A stretch of 64,000 nucleotides of DNA. Origin: Salvator merianae (Eukaryota; Chordata; Lepidosauria; Squamata; Teiidae). Positions 34,628 to 46,547 of this stretch are shown one piece after another. Position numbers and translations under genes: made by a program. Under the pieces are notes generated by a model. That model did not search any database. It was not told where the DNA came from and worked only from the letters and a program-made list of their open reading frames with translations. The stretch's first letter is position 1, and every line of letters begins with the position of its first letter. The stretch spans positions 45,021,024-45,085,023 of the forward strand of contig QVOM02000116.1 of assembly GCA_003586115.2 (NCBI GenBank), in the 5' to 3' direction.

Positions 34628-35667
34628 CTTCTAAGCATTCTGTTTTAGAACCAAGCGCTTGTTGTCTGTATTGTAAGGTTCTGGCTTTGTTTTGGAAACA
34701 CCTACGAATCACCTTTGTATTGCATTTCTTCTCTCCCCCCCCCCACCAGCTCTTGTTTGATTAATATGAAAGGCTCTAGGAATTTTCAGAGCTTGTCACT
34801 CCAGTTCCTTAATGACTAGTTAATGTGTGATGCAAACAATTTATTGCTTCATAAACTGAAGATTGTTTCCGCATTTCAGCCCCACAAATTCTGTGTTATA
34901 TTTAGCAACAATATAGAACACAGGATTTTCCTTGGTAATGAAACACGAGGGCCTCAGGGGTTCCCAAGAGCTACTTTAATGAGTGTCAGAAAACATATTG
35001 CTCATATTTGAATGTGAGTTTAGACACACAGTCTTTGAATAGGTGTATTCCTGTTCACCTAAATTAGCAGTATTTTAATTTGCATAAGGAAACCTAGATA
35101 TTTGCTTTAGCTGAGCCATAAATGCTGATTGGTCAAGGAAACATGCTTTGTCAGCCTAACACTTTCCCCTCTATCCCCAGTAATATGCTGTTCAGACTAT
35201 TAAAGGAATATATACAAATATAAGAAAGATTCACTTTTAAAAAATAAAGCAGTTACTTCTTGTTTGGAAGGGAAATAGATTTTTCAAAAGGATGACATGT
35301 AAATGTATACATCTTGGCTTATTTCTTTACTGGAAGAGGTTTTCAACCAAATTTTAGCACAATAACTCAGTTATGAAGTCTGCATTTTTCTAGTACAACA
35401 ATGCAGTTTGGTGCTATTTAGTGTGTCTTCGTTTGTATTTTGGGAAACCCATCAATGAATGTTACATGTTCATTTACCTTGGAAAGGCTGGCAATGTTTG
35501 TATGCCAACAGAATATATATTAAAATATATGTGTAATGGAAAGAACATTGGTTTTTGGTGCAGTTTCTTAGTTGATTGTTGACATCATTCTTTGGACATA
35601 TGTGCACTATAATGCAGGTATTTGGCCAATTCTGCACTGGCTGGTATACCAGACCAGCAGCATACTA

Positions 35668-35710
35668 GGAGCCTCCCTTCTGCACACTGGTGTGGACTAA
35701 GGGAGGCTCC
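35668..35710. repeat. Perfect 12-bp hairpin
   Basis: GGAGCCTCCCTT (35,668-35,679) and AAGGGAGGCTCC (35,699-35,710) are exact reverse complements separated by 19 bases. No element boundary is obvious around it. Confidence 0.85.
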
Positions 35711-36299
35711 AGGCTTTGCGTTACCTGCTGCTGCACTGATTATTTTTAACTTCATATCTTTATAAAATAGTAACAGTTGAACCAATATAATGTACCCAGT
35801 CTTGTACATTATAAATCATGAAATCCATGGAAGATGAGCAAGAATTTGGAACAATAAATAAAACTAGTGCTACTTAATATATTGTTTATGTCATGCCTTT
35901 CTAGTTCTACAACTTAATAGGGCTGATACACAATACGCAGATCATTAGACCTCAAAAAGAAAGTTATAGTTCTAAATTTAAAGTTCAGCCATGGTTTAAA
36001 CCAACTTTTTATAATCTTTGGCTAATGTGCTATCTGTGACTGTACTTGGGTAGAAATAGTCTGGGCAGTATTGTCCACACCGTGATGATGTGTGACTACT
36101 GATAGTACATTGTTCTTGGTACTTTTATGAAATCGATTGCCACAAGGAAAAGGATTTTTTCAGTAGTAGTACACAGATTCTGAAATCGGAGAGATCTACC
36201 TTATACCTTTGTTACAAATTCTTCGATACCAACTGAAACTTTTATTTACCTAGATATTTTATGAAAATACACCCTGATGGCAGGTTTTTAAAGATGAGC

Positions 36300-36412
36300 T
36301 TTAGCTTACTATTTTTATTGTTCCTGTTTTTATGTTTTTCTACTTTTGTTTGTAAACCACCCAGAGAACCTTTGTTATCAAGTGGCTATAGATTTATAGT
36401 TATAAATGAAAT
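36300..36412 (+). repeat. L2-like 3' tail
   Basis: GTAAACCACCCAGAGAACCT, then GGCTATAGATTTATAGTTAT AAATGAAAT is a decayed 'CCGCCCTGAG...TATAAATAAA' 3' end. Confidence 0.45.
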
Positions 36413-36425
36413 CACCTAATAAAAT

Positions 36426-36596
36426 TAGGGTTACCATATGAGAAAGAGAACAAATTTGTGCTCCCTTAATAGCTGCAGTAAAGGGGCAATTTCAGCAAGA
36501 GCTGCCTATATGACAAGTTGCACCTCCCCAAAACCCCTCTTAAAGCAGCTGCTAAAGGAGCACAAATGTGCTCTATTTTTTTATATGGTAACCCTA
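36426..36596. mobile_element. hAT-type MITE, 171 bp
   Basis: The termini TAGGGTTACCATATG and TATATGGTAACCCTA are near-perfect inverted repeats. Flanks AATAAAAT (36,418-36,425) and AGTAAAAT (36,597-36,604) agree at 7 of 8 bases. The subterminal blocks AACAAATTTGTGCTCCCTTA and TAAAGGAGCACAAATGTGCT are also inverted, so most of the element folds on itself. Confidence 0.85.
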
Positions 36597-38614
36597 AGTA
36601 AAATTTTAGGAGACATCAAAATAATTTTCCAATAGGAAAAAAAAATCCAATATAAATGTGAAAATTAACTTAAAATTTGTTAAAGAAGATTGTCAAGATG
36701 TCTTAAAATGTCTTTGAAACTAGATAGAGTTTTTTGAATGTCTAGAAAAGTCATTAAGAAACTGGGATAGTAGGAAAAGAAAATGAAGGAGTTTTATTAC
36801 CATGCTTTATTAAGGAGTGCAAGTGGGCAGTGTAAAATGTGATCAGACATGCTCCCTTGTTGCACCATTTCCAGGCTGTCTCTCACACAGCAGAAGCTCT
36901 AATTGCCAAAATAGTGATAAGCTGCACCGGATTCCTTAGGGATGAGTGAGTCCCAGATACAAAACTGTATTTGGGGAATTTTGTGGGAGCTGTGACAGTG
37001 TATGCACAGGAATTGCCTTCGCTGTTATTTATCTCGAGAATAAATTGATGTAGTATGGTGTTAAGCATGACCATCAAGCCCACAGTTGTGCTGTTTCACT
37101 CCAGTTTTATAAACCTTGTTTGTCAAACTCTTAATATCCAGGGAGCATGTACTATATTTAGGATCCAAAGTACAATTTAGATTGACTTATATTGCCAGAT
37201 GAAAACTACTACATATACTGTTAAAACGGTGGTGCAGATTTATTCACAGACGCATGTTAATTTAAAACTCAGTGCAACATTTTTACAACCCCCCTCCAAA
37301 GTTGTGACAGCCACATCTCGTATGAAAATAAACACTCTTGACCTTCACTGATTATTAAAAACATAGAGATGGTTGTATCTGTTTGGAGCACATTTCTATC
37401 TCAAGGATACAGTTGTGTGGTGTAATGGTTTAATCAGAATTCTTGGTGGTCTGCATGTTGAGGGCCACCGTAACAGATGAATAATCATCTCCTGAGGGAA
37501 TTTCAGGCAGAGGACAAAGGGGCTGATTGGCATAAGGGAAGCCGTGCTCCCTCTGGACCCCACTTTCTTCCTCTGCCTTTGGAAACAGCAGCAGGAGTTA
37601 GTGAGAACAACTTTTTGCTTTGTCACAATTTTCTCTCTTTTTTTCTCCTTTGTCTGGGATGATAGTGCCTTTGCCCTTCCCTTTAAGAGAGCTGGCAACT
37701 TAGTTGCACTGACTCTCACTTCACAGCTGTTTTTTTCTTGTTGTGCTCAGAGCACATGGGCAGCTCACCCTTGCCAGGGCCATATGGAGACCACAGGCCA
37801 TCAGCAATCCTCTGGCCATGGCAGGGGAAGGCTGCGGAAGTGCAAGAAGCACGCTGGAGGGCCATTAGGAGTTTGAGCATGGAAGCACAGCCAGAGCCAA
37901 GGAGAAAAACACAGGGACCCACCTAGGAGTTAAAGGCTGACTAGAAGCATGTGCATGTGTTGTTTCACTAGAAAATAGCCTAAAGATGAACCTGAAAGAA
38001 TATATTAATATTTTTATTCTTTGACCCTAATTTTTAGAAGAAATATTTTTATTTGCTAGAAAGGATTTGAGAGTAGGTAGAACTTAACGTAAGTGGGTTC
38101 ACAATCTCTGGAGATTTAATAGAATAATAAATGTGTGGTGTGTTTTTTTTTTCAAGTCAAAATTTCAGTGACTTGGAACTTTTTACCTGTTTCCTTGCAA
38201 GTCAAATTGGGTCATTCATACCAATTCATCCAAAAAAATTAGGATTTTCAACCTGTTTCTTTTTTGGAATTTTCTGTGGTGCTATTTATCCTGGGCCTTA
38301 TCAAAAAAGTGTTTTCAAATTTTAATTAACCATGAAAGAATAATTAAATTTTAAAACTTTTGAAAATATTGTGATTTTTTTTTTATCATCACATAACATT
38401 TAATCTTAAATCTCTCTGGTTCCATATAAGCAACAGTTGTGTTTTGTGGCCTATTTTAAAGAGCTTTACATAAGTGTTCATTTGATATAAAGAGTGATGG
38501 GTATGTTGAATTTTAAAATGTCAGAATCACCCAGAAAAAGTTTCTGAAAATTTTTCAGAGAATTTTTATAACATTTTTATGGAGATGTGCCAAACTGAAT
38601 TCTGTCCAATTAGG

Positions 38615-39130
38615 TATATAACATAAGAACATAAGAAAAGTCCTGCTGGATCAGGCCACAGGCCATCTAATTCAGCATCCCTATCTTTCATGGTAGCCTA
38701 CCATTTGTTTCTTGGCATTCTCAAGTAGAAGATGAGGGCAAAACCCTCACCTACTCTCAGCTCCTTGCAAATGGCCTTTTGAGGCCTCCTGCCTGTCTCC
38801 AACCAGGAGGCGGTACCTAGGCATCCATTCTAGTAACCATTATTACAGCTATCCTCCGTAAATGAGACCTTCGTGTATCGGGTGAGATAAAAATGCAAAT
38901 AAATAAATAAATGTGTCCAAACCCTTCTTAAAGTCATCCAGTCTAATGATTGTTACCTCCCCTCTGCTAATAAACTCCATAGACCGATGACCCACTTGGT
39001 GACAAGATACATTCCTTTGTTGGTCCTAATTTTCCTACCTATCAGCTTAATAGAGTGCCCCCTGGTTCTAGTGCTGTGTGCTAGAGGAATGTATTTTCCT
39101 CTAGCCATCTTTTGTAAACTTTATTTAGAT
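38615..39130 (-). mobile_element. CR1 LINE 3' region, reversed, with a nested tail
   Basis: ACATAAGAACATAAGAAAAG opens the reversed terminus; GATCAGGCCACAGGCCATCT, CTTGCAAATGGCCTTTTGAG and AATAGAGTGCCCCCTGGTTC follow. At about 38,860-38,912 an L2-like tail ending GCAAATAAATAAATAAATG interrupts it. Confidence 0.8.
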
Positions 39131-39149
39131 TCTCCCTCTTTAACAGGAG

Positions 39150-39805
39150 AAATGTAAAATTCTACACAAGGAAAATGAAAAATCTAAATACAGAATGGAA
39201 GGAATCTGGTTGAACAGCAGTGTGATGCAGCTGCTAAAAAGGCAAACACCATCCTGGGATATGTTAAGAGAATAGAATCTAGATCATGAAAAGTAATTAT
39301 CTCTCTTTACCTTGGTGAGACCTTATGTCAAGTTCTGGACTCCCCAATTTAAAAAAAGACATTGATGAACTGAGCAAGTTTAAAGGAGGGCTGCCAAGAT
39401 GGTGAGTGGAACCACATCCTGTGAGGATCTGTTAAAGGAGCTAAACATGATTAGCTTGCAGAAAAAAAGACTGAGAGAAGATATGGTAGCTGTCTTCAAA
39501 TGTCTGAAGGGCTCTCACACTGCAGAGGGATCAGTCCTATTCTCACTTGCACAAAAAAGAACTAGAAGCAATGGGATGAAGCTACGAGGAAGTAGATTCA
39601 GATTAAATATTAGAAAAAAAATTCCGACGGTAAGGGATGATTAGTAAATGGAATAGGTTGCCTTAGGAGTTTGTAAGTTCCTTCATTGGAGGTCTTCAGG
39701 CAGAGTCGGAACATATGCCTATCTGTGGTGGCTTAATGGATCCTGCATTAAGCAGAGTGTTGGATTCAATGACTCTGGAGATTCCTTCCAACTCTATGGT
39801 TCTGT
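39150..39805 (+). mobile_element. CR1 LINE fragment
   Basis: Contains CTTGGTGAGACCTTATGTCA, GAGGGCTGCCAAGATGGTGA and GCTGTCTTCAAATGTCTGAA. An 81-codon open stretch at 39,399-39,644 is a leftover of the CR1 3' region. It ends at TTGGATTCAATGACTCTGGA and TTCTGTGATTTCTG. Confidence 0.75.
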
Positions 39806-39809
39806 GATT

Positions 39810-40065
39810 TCTGAAATGATGTTTTTTGAGGCTGAACAGACCCAGATGTTGAAGCTTGATCTCACAAGAGAGATGATCCAGCCCCCTGAATCATTCTGGT
39901 TGCAGTTTTCTGCATTTTTTCCGGTTCCACAATATCCTTCCTGAAGTGTGACCACAAATGTGGCCTCGCCATAGATTTATAAAGAGAGACAGTTTTATTT
40001 CCTATTACCTTTCTAATAGATTTTATAGTGAACCCTAACTGAGCACCAGTAAAACTGTTCACCCA
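39810..40065 (-). mobile_element. CR1 LINE fragment, reversed
   Basis: The minus strand reads VSLYKSMARPHLW and then a block ending MQKTATRMIQG at the CR1 ORF2 C-terminus. It stands tail to tail with the preceding plus-strand copy. Confidence 0.6.
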
Positions 40066-40074
40066 ATAAAGTAG

Positions 40075-40250
40075 AACTGACCAGCTGGTTTGGGTATGAG
40101 TTCACTGAACTCTCTCCCACCATACCTGTGGCTTCCCCATTTCCCCTTTGGACCTGCGGCCTCCTCTGTTTCTCCCCTTGCACCCACCTCAAGTGCTGTT
40201 GCTAGTAGTCACACAATCCCTTGAAGTATTGATCACTTTGCAGGTAGGCA
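40075..40250. repeat. Fragment related to the 12.0-kb hAT interior
   Basis: CCAGCTGGTTTGGGTATGAG and TTCTCCCCTTGCACCCACCT resemble CCAGCTGGTTTGGC and TTCTCCCCTCGCACCCATAC at 12.08 and 12.2 kb. Confidence 0.35.
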
Positions 40251-42825
40251 CTTCATGCTTATCTGGATCTTCTGACAATGAAGAATTGCAAGTATGTTCA
40301 GAAGAAGACCAAGGGCATAAACGTGCACGGCTCAACTTTCTACAAGGCTTCAATTGCCCTCAGGCTAAATCTAGGCTCTGGTGTCTGCATGGTGTCTTGC
40401 CTAAGATGTAGAATTGGCCTACCATTAACATTGTTCCAGTAATAATCTGGGGTCAGCTGTGACACTTTGCTTTCCAACTGATTTGTCTACCACTTAAGAT
40501 ATAGCTGCTTCCTTACCCTAAATTATCTAAAATGCTTTTCCCAGCAGCTTCATATAGGGGTTAAATAGCATGCCACTGGCTTGAAATTAGTATTCTTCTT
40601 GTTAGAATTGCCTACAGTGTCAAGAAGTTGAATGTGATAGGCAATTAATTTATAGAACTTTCAGTACTTACCTTAAAAAACAAAGTTGATTATAGCTTAT
40701 ACTAATCTGTCTCTTAAATTCATAAAAGTTCAGATTGGAATAAAATTGAGAAGTTGGCTATTCAGTTGTGATTCAGTGGTGGAATTGTTCATCTTGAAAT
40801 ACTTAGTTTTTATAGATTTTGCTCATTTTATCTTCACACCTTTTTATAGAACAGTAAAAATGACTCGCAGTTGAAAGTGAGGCACACTGATAATTCCATC
40901 CACCATTTGAATTCATTATCAAGTCGAGGGCCTATTTTTTTTCTGTCCTTGAGCCATATAAGCAATATTTCTGCCCTTGATAAAAGCAAGCCAGGTATTT
41001 TTGTTCCTTTTGCACTTCCGTTCTTGTCTCATTCAGAAAAATAGTCATCACTGTTCCTGCAAGACAAAACACCAATGAAGGCTTTCTAGCTTTAGCCATA
41101 CTATAAAAGTTTTAAATATGTTGAACCATTTTCCTTTGATCAAAGCTGCGTCTCTTAATGTTGGATTTCAGGTTATTCTGCCTCTCCATGTAGTTCCTCA
41201 ACAGAAACCTGCTGTTAATGACTATTAACAAGGTTGATGAATCATCAAACCACGGTTTTAACAAACAGCTTAATTTATATTGAAACATTGAGATTTTAAG
41301 CTTAAATTGATATGCATTTATACTTTTAGATTTTAAATTGTCCTTTACCAGCAAAGAATAGAACAAAGCAAAATAATGAATCACCTTAAAGAAAATTGCT
41401 AATCGAGAGTTAACTTGACCTAACCAAACAGAATAATAAAGTACTGTAAAATTGGCTTCACTCTTTCTCTAATTAGCTATAGAAAGCCCTGTATCAGAGT
41501 GAGGGAGTATGTAAAAGTTGGGTACAAGTTTTTTGTGATTTAGTTTCTCATAGATCTGTTACATTGTGGCTGATGCGAGGGTGCTTTTGTTTTAAATGTA
41601 TTCACTAGTTTCTTTTATTCAAACTCATTCAGGCATTAGTTTTAAAAAAAGACCTTCTTGATGAGGGTTTGCATGGGTCATGCAGTGAAAAAGATTCCTG
41701 AAGAAATCTCATCACCTGCAGTTCTGATAGCATCCTTATTTGTTTTATTGCACTTGCTTAAAACAACTTATTTCTCAACCTGCTTGATTCAGGTTTGTCC
41801 TTTGTTTTCTGTAAAAAGTCCTAAACCTTATAGATAGTCAGCAGCGTATGTTCTATGAGCTTATGATAGTTAAACAGGAAGACACTAACAAAGGTTTAGG
41901 GGCTGTAAATACTTCTCTTTAATTATAAAATTATTCATTGCTTTTGGCTTCTTTCCAGCACTGGTATTTCTGCTCTTGTCTGTATTTGATAGCAGGCTGA
42001 TAGTGCCTTGTTGAAAAGGATCGTGTTCATTTAACCTTCAATCCTATTTTTTCACCACCCACTGTATCATAGCTGGACATAATAGAAGTTTGAATCCATG
42101 TTGCATCATGAAAGTGCAAGCGAGTTCCCCACTTCTCAGCCACATCTGCTCTGTAGACTGCCTTCAGGGAGGTCATCCGGGTTTGTTTCTGTTTCAGTGC
42201 AGAGTACTGAATTCAGAATACTTCTCCCTTAAGTTGGATTTTTGTCATGAGTAAAGACATGTGAAAGGCAGGGTCAAGGCTTACCCATGTACCCATTTTG
42301 TTAGTTTTATTTTCAGTGTGGGTCACAAGAATGCAACAGTTAGCTCCACTTTCCAAGTCACATTTGGCAATGTTAATCTCACAAAAATTGCTTAACATCA
42401 AATGGCTTTGGTCACTATTGACATTACACTTTAAATACACAAGTAACATTTGAAATAACACTGATGTAGCACAGACTCACTGTTAATCACACAACTCAAC
42501 AAAAGCATTACACATGGGCTGAGAAAAATCCACAAATGAGTATGTGAATGCAACTGACAAGGTCTACATCTGACGTGCAGTCCCATCTATTGGTGTGTGC
42601 TTCTTCATAATCTGTTAGCCCAGAGATCTCAGACAGCTCTAGTCATAAATGACCTACAACTTATTTGGCCAAAAACTAACAGAAATGATATAACCTATAA
42701 GGAGTTCAACAAGAGTGATACTAAAATCGGTAACTCATTTTGTGTGGTTTAAAGTGGTACAAATTTGACCTAATGTAATCCCTTGTTTAATGCAGTATTG
42801 TGGCAAAAGGGCTGTTATACATAAA

Positions 42826-42848
42826 TGTTGTTGTTGTTGTTGTTGTTG
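42826..42848. repeat. Microsatellite (GTT)n
   Basis: An uninterrupted TTG/GTT trinucleotide run of about 23 bases. A shorter GTT run is at 62,700. Confidence 0.95.
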
Positions 42849-43034
42849 AAAGTCTGTGGGTAATCCAGAACTTTTAATCCAAGTAATCGCTACCTATAGA
42901 AAGCTGAGGGTTAGGGAAACTGGGGTCAGAATTTTTTTTACTAATTAGTAGACTGGGTTCCTACAGAGTAGTTGAGTTTTGCTAGTAGGCAAGGCCTAAC
43001 AACGAGTTTTCTGTAGACTGTGAGAAATTACTAT

Positions 43035-43235
43035 TCAGGAAAATAGCTTGGTATTGCCCTATATTGGGTGAAAAGCTAAGCAGGACAGATCTGAAGAATA
43101 CTTTGATGGGAGACCACTAGGTCAGACCAGAAAGACAGGAAATATCCTGAAAGAAGGCAGTGATTAACCACTTCTGTATTATTGCCAGGGAAACTACATG
43201 GATGTCTAAGTGTAGTCACTAAGGCTCAAGATTAA
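43035..43235 (+). mobile_element. 5S-rRNA-derived SINE
   Basis: AAAAGCTAAGCAGGACAGAT then TTTGATGGGAGACCACTAGG reproduces the 5S rRNA-like promoter region (AAGCTAAGCAGGGTCGG... GGATGGGAGACC). The body continues CACTTCTGTATTATTGCCAG. Forward counterpart of the copies at 25.7 and 30.2 kb. Confidence 0.75.
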
Positions 43236-44859
43236 CTCAAGGGCATCTTAATTGGTACCTTTACTAGGCATTTGCTTTCTAGAGTCTCAGTCATTACTCA
43301 CATTGCTGGTGTGGCAAGAGTTGCTGGGCCTAGTAGTTTAGTAGTTTAGTGGATCTATACTTGAACTTAATAACTTTACAATCAATAACTTTGATTGTAT
43401 TTGACATGGCAAAAAGTGGAGCACTGAGGGAAGAAGATGATTTCTCAGTTCATACGGTTTCACCTTATTTTTCTTGACTCCTGAAGTTCTCCCAATTTTT
43501 CAGTTATTAGAGGTTCCTGAAAGATTTTTTTTTTACCATAAATTAGTCATTAACTTGAATTGATTAAGTAGATTTTGTGTTATTTGTTTCTGTTTTCACC
43601 TGGCATACTGAACAGACAAATGCACTGGACTACAGTGATGCGGGTAGAAAAAGTACCTTCCCTGAGAAAGCCTTATGTGGTCAGAATTCAAAAAATGATG
43701 GAAATACTCGAAGGGTCACTTAATTCCCCTATAGACATAAATCTTGTGCAAATGAAGCATTGATTTCTGTTCACAAATTTATCTCCTTAAGAAATAGTTG
43801 AACAGAACTCTGAAATTCTCACTCATAGTAAGAGAACTTGTCGTCTCCCTGTAGTTGTTTAAGAGCATCATAATGTTATACTTTTGTGGTCATTTAACCA
43901 CAAATGTAGCCCTACTAATGACTAAAGCTAATGGCCATCAATACTTGCTTTTGTTTTTAAAAGGCGAAGATGTTCTGAAGCTGTTTCTTGAACTTTGAAC
44001 CGGAGCAGCAACCATCTGACTTCGTCTGTTGCTATACATCTAGAATGCTGAGTCGTCTTTGGCAAAGCCACAGAAAGCAGTTGGATTGTTAGCTCTCTCA
44101 CAGCTCTTTGTACTGTCCAGTGTACTCTGGCAGTGTTCAAACAAATTGCAAAATTTGTACGAACATGATCCAAAATGAATCCTTTTGTTGTTGCTTTGGA
44201 AAGTGATAGGTTAAGCAGGACTCCTTCGGCTAATTTTCTATTATCTCTCTTAATTGAATGCTGTGCTTCAGACACTCTTGTATATCTTAATCTAAAGATG
44301 TCATATCTGTTAATTATGCAATGGTTATGTTATTCTTACAGTTAGAGGTTTGGCTACAGGCATTTGCTGTACGTTCTGCAGCACTGTCCTTAGCACTCTA
44401 TCGCTTCTCTTTCTAGAAAGGGCTTGAAGCAGCTGAATGATCTCTTTTCTCTCCTTTCATCTGAGGGTGAACTAGAACTGGGCATCTAGCCTGTCCTTGA
44501 GAAATTTCTAATATATCTGCCGAGACTAAACACAGAATAGCTAGTGCTAGTAATTGGCATAACAAATACAGACTTCTAACTATTTTGTAGCAATTGATTT
44601 TTTAAAAAAACACTGCATGTTGGTAATTCCTCGTTCTTTTCTATCTTCATATGAAGTGGGGATTACAATATGGATATATACTTGTTAGTTTACATAATAG
44701 TAAAAAAAATTTGAAGTTTACTTTTTTAATTCAGGAAACTGGTTTCCTGTGAATCTAAAGTTTGCAAAATATTGGCCTTCTGTGTTAACATTATAGTACA
44801 GTAGCTTTCTGCAGTGCTTTTCATTCATTTGAAATCTGGCTTCTGGTTTTACAGATATC

Positions 44860-45025
44860 TGGATACCTGTAAAACCATTTGCGGGGAGTCAAGAGCAGGT
44901 AAAGCTTTTGTCTTTTATTCTGCTTGTGACTGCCCAGAAGCAATTGGTAGGCCACTGTATGAAACAGAATGCTGGACTAGATGGACTGTGGCCTGATCCA
45001 GCAAGGCTCCTCTTATGTTCTACAG
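44860..45025 (+). mobile_element. CR1 LINE 3' end
   Basis: CCATTTGCGGGGAGTCAAGA, then GGCCACTGTATGAAACAGAA TGCTGGACTAGATGGACTG and CCTCTTATGTTCT. Short plus-strand ORFs across it are not genes. Confidence 0.85.
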
Positions 45026-45639
45026 AGTTATGTGCTGTTTTGAGATATCTGAGGGACTTGTGTGCATTAAGGAAAAGTTTGTCAGCCCAGTGTGATTTTT
45101 TTTTTTCCTTTTCATAAACCACTAAGCCCCTTTGCCTATGTCACCTTACACATTTTTTTGAAAACTCTTCGTGTATGCCATATGATTTTAGGGACCACCT
45201 TTCAAAGGGCTAAACCTCAAAATGGGCAAGTAAACTGAATGGTCATTCTTTTTCAGAATTTGCTGCAATTGTTGGCCTTACAACTCTGTTTTGGTGCAGT
45301 ATGAACAAGAAATCATAAACGGATTCCAGTGAGGTCTCAGTGCTCTAGATCACCATTTGAGAGGGGGGAGATATAGGAAGCCCATTTAGATTAAAGGTGA
45401 TGGTGCCTATATTAGACCCTTAAGTAATCTTGTAGAGATGTGCCAAACTGCAGTTCATAAGAGGTTCATTTCTTACAACCTGCTCAGAGAGGGCTAGGAT
45501 CCTCAGGTGTCTTACCTGGTAGCCCTTGGCTCTCTAAAGCACCTGAAGCTTCATCAAGGCTAGATGAGACCCATACAAAAGGTGAGGAAACACACTTCTG
45601 TGAAGTGTGGCTGCTGCCATTATTCTTCTCTCCATGGGC

Positions 45640-45990
45640 TGGCCAACATTGTCCACAGTCATGATGTCTGAATCTTAGAAGAGTCAAGATCGAGGAAAGG
45701 AGTTTTTTATTTTACACAGCGCATAGTTAAACTTCAAAATTCTGTATCTCAAGATATGGTATTCACCTCAAGCTTGGATGGCTTCAGAAGAGTTTTTGAC
45801 AAGTTGTGGTAGCTGTGTTACTTCAAGGCAGCATGCACAGGAGGCAATGTGCCTGTGAAGGCCAGCTACTAGATGTCTTGTGAGCAGGGCAAAGTGTGTA
45901 CTTTCACTCTGCTTGAAGGCATCTGTGTCTGCTGGTTGCCACTGTGAGAACAGGCTGTTGGACTAAATGACCACAGATTGAATTCTGTAG
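45640..45990 (+). mobile_element. CR1-type LINE fragment
   Basis: TTATTTTACACAGCGCATAG, then GGATGGCTTCAGAAGAGTTT and GAACAGGCTGTTGGACTAAA TGACC follow CR1 3' order, with heavy decay. Related in layout to 28.6-29.2 kb. Confidence 0.55.
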
Positions 45991-46547
45991 GCAATTTCAT
46001 TTGTTTTTGAGCTTTGATGTCAAGTATTCTGACATCAAGTGCCATTTATTTTAATGTAGCAGAATTCTACTGAATTCAGACCTAGTGTTAAATCAAGTGT
46101 CTAAAGAGAGAAACCATATTCCATTCACAAGAATAATGGCTATGTTTGACTTGGAATCACTAGTATAGTTGTTCTGCACACAACCCATATTCCTTGGAAA
46201 ACATACAGCATTGTAACCAAGTTGTGATTATATTTGGTCTTAAATGTTAACTGTTTTTCCCCTTCAATTTGCAAAAAGTTAGAGTTTAAAAATGAAAATC
46301 TTGTCCAACCTCTTAAAATTAATTTTATCATATATAGGTTTTCCATGTGGGAGAAAAATAATGAACAATACAGGGTTAATTATACCTGGTTTTATAGCAG
46401 GGCTTGTAAAAAAATAGACTGCATACTAAGGATTTTATACAGTGTAGACGTAAAAAAACTGCATACAATTTTAGGCAGCACCTGCTAGAGTATAATAATG
46501 AGATTTTGAGGTCTGGGTGGTACCTATGATGAACAGTTTTCTCATAG

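Noticed and set aside
37396..37926. Cluster of ORFs on both strands (up to 110 codons)
   Set aside because: No family similarity and no splice-framed boundaries; possibly an old unclassified repeat.
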